NCBI GenBank assembly: GCA_964579765.1
Contig: CAZOIK010000387.1
Location: 1 to 23,181, forward strand
DNA: 23,181 nucleotides
Reading direction: 5' to 3'
Source of the DNA: DATNBT01 sp964579765
GTDB lineage: Bacteria > Acidobacteriota > Vicinamibacteria > Vicinamibacterales > CAVVIG01
Shown here: positions 22,040 to 23,181 of the stretch, in pieces
Layout of the letters: every line of letters begins with the position of its first letter
Numbering within the stretch: the first letter of the stretch is position 1
Notes under the pieces: model-generated
The model's input: only the letters and a program-made list of their open reading frames with translations
Told to the model about the DNA's origin: nothing
The model's database searches: none
Translations under genes and position numbers: made by a program

Positions 22040-22966
22040 ATGCGCAAGGTCGTCGTTGCCGTTCTGGTTGTGCTCGCGTGTGCCGCGGCGGACGCGCAGC
22101 AGTTCGAGGTGGCCTCGGTCAAGCCGGCGGCGCCGCTCGAGCCGCAGAAGCTGCTGTCCGGCCAGCAGCGCCTCGGCGTGCGGATGGACGCCGCGCGGGT
22201 GGACATCGAAGGCCTGCCGCTCGCCGAGATCATCAACACCGCGTTCCGGGTGAAGTCGTACCAGGTGAAGGGCCCCGACTGGCTGACCGGCAATCCGCTG
22301 AGCCTCGAGCGCTACGACATCCACGCGACGCTGCCGGCCGGAGCCTCGAAAGAGCAGATGCCCGAGATGCTGCAGGCGCTGCTCGCCGACCGCTTCAAGC
22401 TGACCGCGCATCGCGAACAGAAGGAGCAGTCGATTCTGGCGCTGGTCGTCGGGAAGGGTGGGCCGAAGCTGAAGCCGTCGCCCGCCGAGGACAAGCCGGC
22501 CGACCCCGCGCCGGGCGACCGGCCCGGTCCGCAGGTGCAGATCAGCGGCAACCCGCAGACGGGGATGACCGTCCGCGGCGCCGGGCAGGCCGGCGCGACG
22601 CGGATTCAGATGTCGCCCGACGGCACGATCCATCTCGAAGCCGAGCGCCTGACGATGGCCCAGCTGGCCGACTCGCTCACGCGCTTTGCCGGCCGTCCGG
22701 TCGTGGACATGACCGGTCTGTCCGGTCCCTATGTCGTCGCGCTCGATCTGTCGCGCGACGATCTGATGAACGCCGCGCGCGCGGCGGGCGTCAACATCCC
22801 GCCCGGCGCGGGCGCCGGCGGCGCGGCGGACGGCGGTCCCGCGGATCCGTCAGGCACGTCGGTCCTGCAGAGCGTCGAGCAGCTCGGCCTGAAGCTCGAC
22901 TCGCGCAAGGCGCCGATGGACTACCTCGTCATCGATCATCTCGAGAAGACGCCGACCGAAGACTGA
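22040..22966 (+). CDS. TIGR03435-family secreted protein
   Basis: This 308-residue exported protein belongs to the soil-associated TIGR03435 family, which is expanded in Acidobacteriota and has no known function. The signal peptide is 1-19 (ADA before QQ); a VLAC at 11-14 leaves a lipoprotein anchor possible. The hallmark FEVASVKP follows at 22-29. The first repeat-like half ends in MPEMLQALLADRFKLTAHRE, a proline-, glycine- and alanine-rich linker follows at about 150-190, and the second half has MAQLADSLTRFAGRPVVDMTGLSGPY and ends VEQLGLKLDSRKAPMDYLVIDHLEKTPTED (pattern only). ATG 22040 has GGAGGG 6 bases upstream. It is likely part of the blaI-M56 unit, and such pairing is frequent in this phylum from memory. 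Confidence 0.88.
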   Translation: MRKVVVAVLVVLACAAADAQQFEVASVKPAAPLEPQKLLSGQQRLGVRMDAARVDIEGLPLAEIINTAFRVKSYQVKGPDWLTGNPLSLERYDIHATLPAGASKEQMPEMLQALLADRFKLTAHREQKEQSILALVVGKGGPKLKPSPAEDKPADPAPGDRPGPQVQISGNPQTGMTVRGAGQAGATRIQMSPDGTIHLEAERLTMAQLADSLTRFAGRPVVDMTGLSGPYVVALDLSRDDLMNAARAAGVNIPPGAGAGGAADGGPADPSGTSVLQSVEQLGLKLDSRKAPMDYLVIDHLEKTPTED

Positions 22967-22988
22967 GGTCGGAGTCGGAGGTCGGGGG

Positions 22989-23181
22989 CTATGCCGCTTT
23001 CGGAGCACTGCGCCCGACGACGTCTGGTTCGGCCCCGGCTTCGAGCAGCGCTCTGTGAACCCACCCGGCAGCGAGCGCGCCCGCGATTGGCGCGATCCAG
23101 AACATCCACAGCTGCGAGAGCGCCCATCCGCCGACGAACATGGCCGGACCCGTGCTGCGCGCCGGGTTCACCGACGTGTTC
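22989..23181 (-). CDS. aqpZ: Aquaporin, C-terminal part (cut by window edge)
   Basis: Only the last 64 codons are in the window. They encode SVNPARSTGPA, the second NPA motif of aquaporins with the arginine of the selectivity filter. The last membrane helix follows (LSQLWMFWIAPIAGALAAGW) and a short hydrophilic tail ends at TAG 22989-22991. The FVGGWALSQLWMFW stretch is closest to AqpZ-type water channels rather than glycerol facilitators, which carry D after NPAR. It converges on the TIGR03435 gene with 22 bp between the stops. Confidence 0.9.
   Translation of the reverse strand, partial: NTSVNPARSTGPAMFVGGWALSQLWMFWIAPIAGALAAGWVHRALLEAGAEPDVVGRSAPKAA

Overview
The window looks like chromosomal DNA of a high-GC soil member of the Acidobacteriota, plausibly the Vicinamibacteria. 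This is inferred from gene content, not from a marker gene. The pointers are two proteins of the TIGR03435 soil-associated family, a VWFA-related protein of the Acidobacterial TIGR03436 type, three very large Oar-like TonB-dependent receptors with an N-terminal carboxypeptidase-regulatory-like domain, and a BlaI/M56 regulatory pair. There is no integrase, transposase, CRISPR array or rRNA, and the only RNA gene seen is tRNA-Arg(TCT).

Left part (1-5,000): ordinary small genes. A possible gene end (1-75) faces a DUF6152-like secreted protein, which follows a Mut7-C RNase-domain protein on the minus strand. Divergent from the latter, with start codons only 13 bp apart, a DUF3175 protein overlaps adenosine deaminase by ATGA. 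Then come a SagB/ThcOx-type nitroreductase-fold protein, a membrane-anchored alpha/beta hydrolase and tRNA-Arg, all on the minus strand.

Middle part (5,000-16,000): a minus-strand block with a secreted VWFA protein and three tandem paralogous TonB-dependent receptors of about 1,030 residues each. The three receptor genes carry matching cis-elements. Upstream lie a GTATGTTT block and, about 60 bp further out, an AATCCA-N6-TGGATT dyad. Downstream lie an array of CACGAAG heptamers and a CCGGGAG hairpin. The copies look like tandem duplicates that kept their regulatory parts. No SusD-like partner is present.

Right part (16,000-23,181): a secreted PQQ-type sugar dehydrogenase diverges from an uncharacterised secreted protein, which converges on a secreted metallophosphoesterase. 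Next is a plus-strand unit: a truncated TIGR03435 remnant, a BlaI/MecI-type repressor, an M56 (BlaR1-like) membrane protease whose extracellular region is a carboxypeptidase-regulatory-like domain plus a TonB C-terminal domain, and a full TIGR03435 protein. A sigma70-like promoter overlapped by two 20-bp-spaced copies of a dyad precedes the unit. The window ends inside an aquaporin gene on the minus strand.

The most interesting part is the BlaI-M56-TIGR03435 unit. Its predicted sensor lacks a penicillin-binding domain and instead carries a module strongly resembling the N-terminal domain of the neighbouring TonB-dependent receptors. This suggests, as inference only, a proteolysis-driven switch monitoring the envelope or TonB system.
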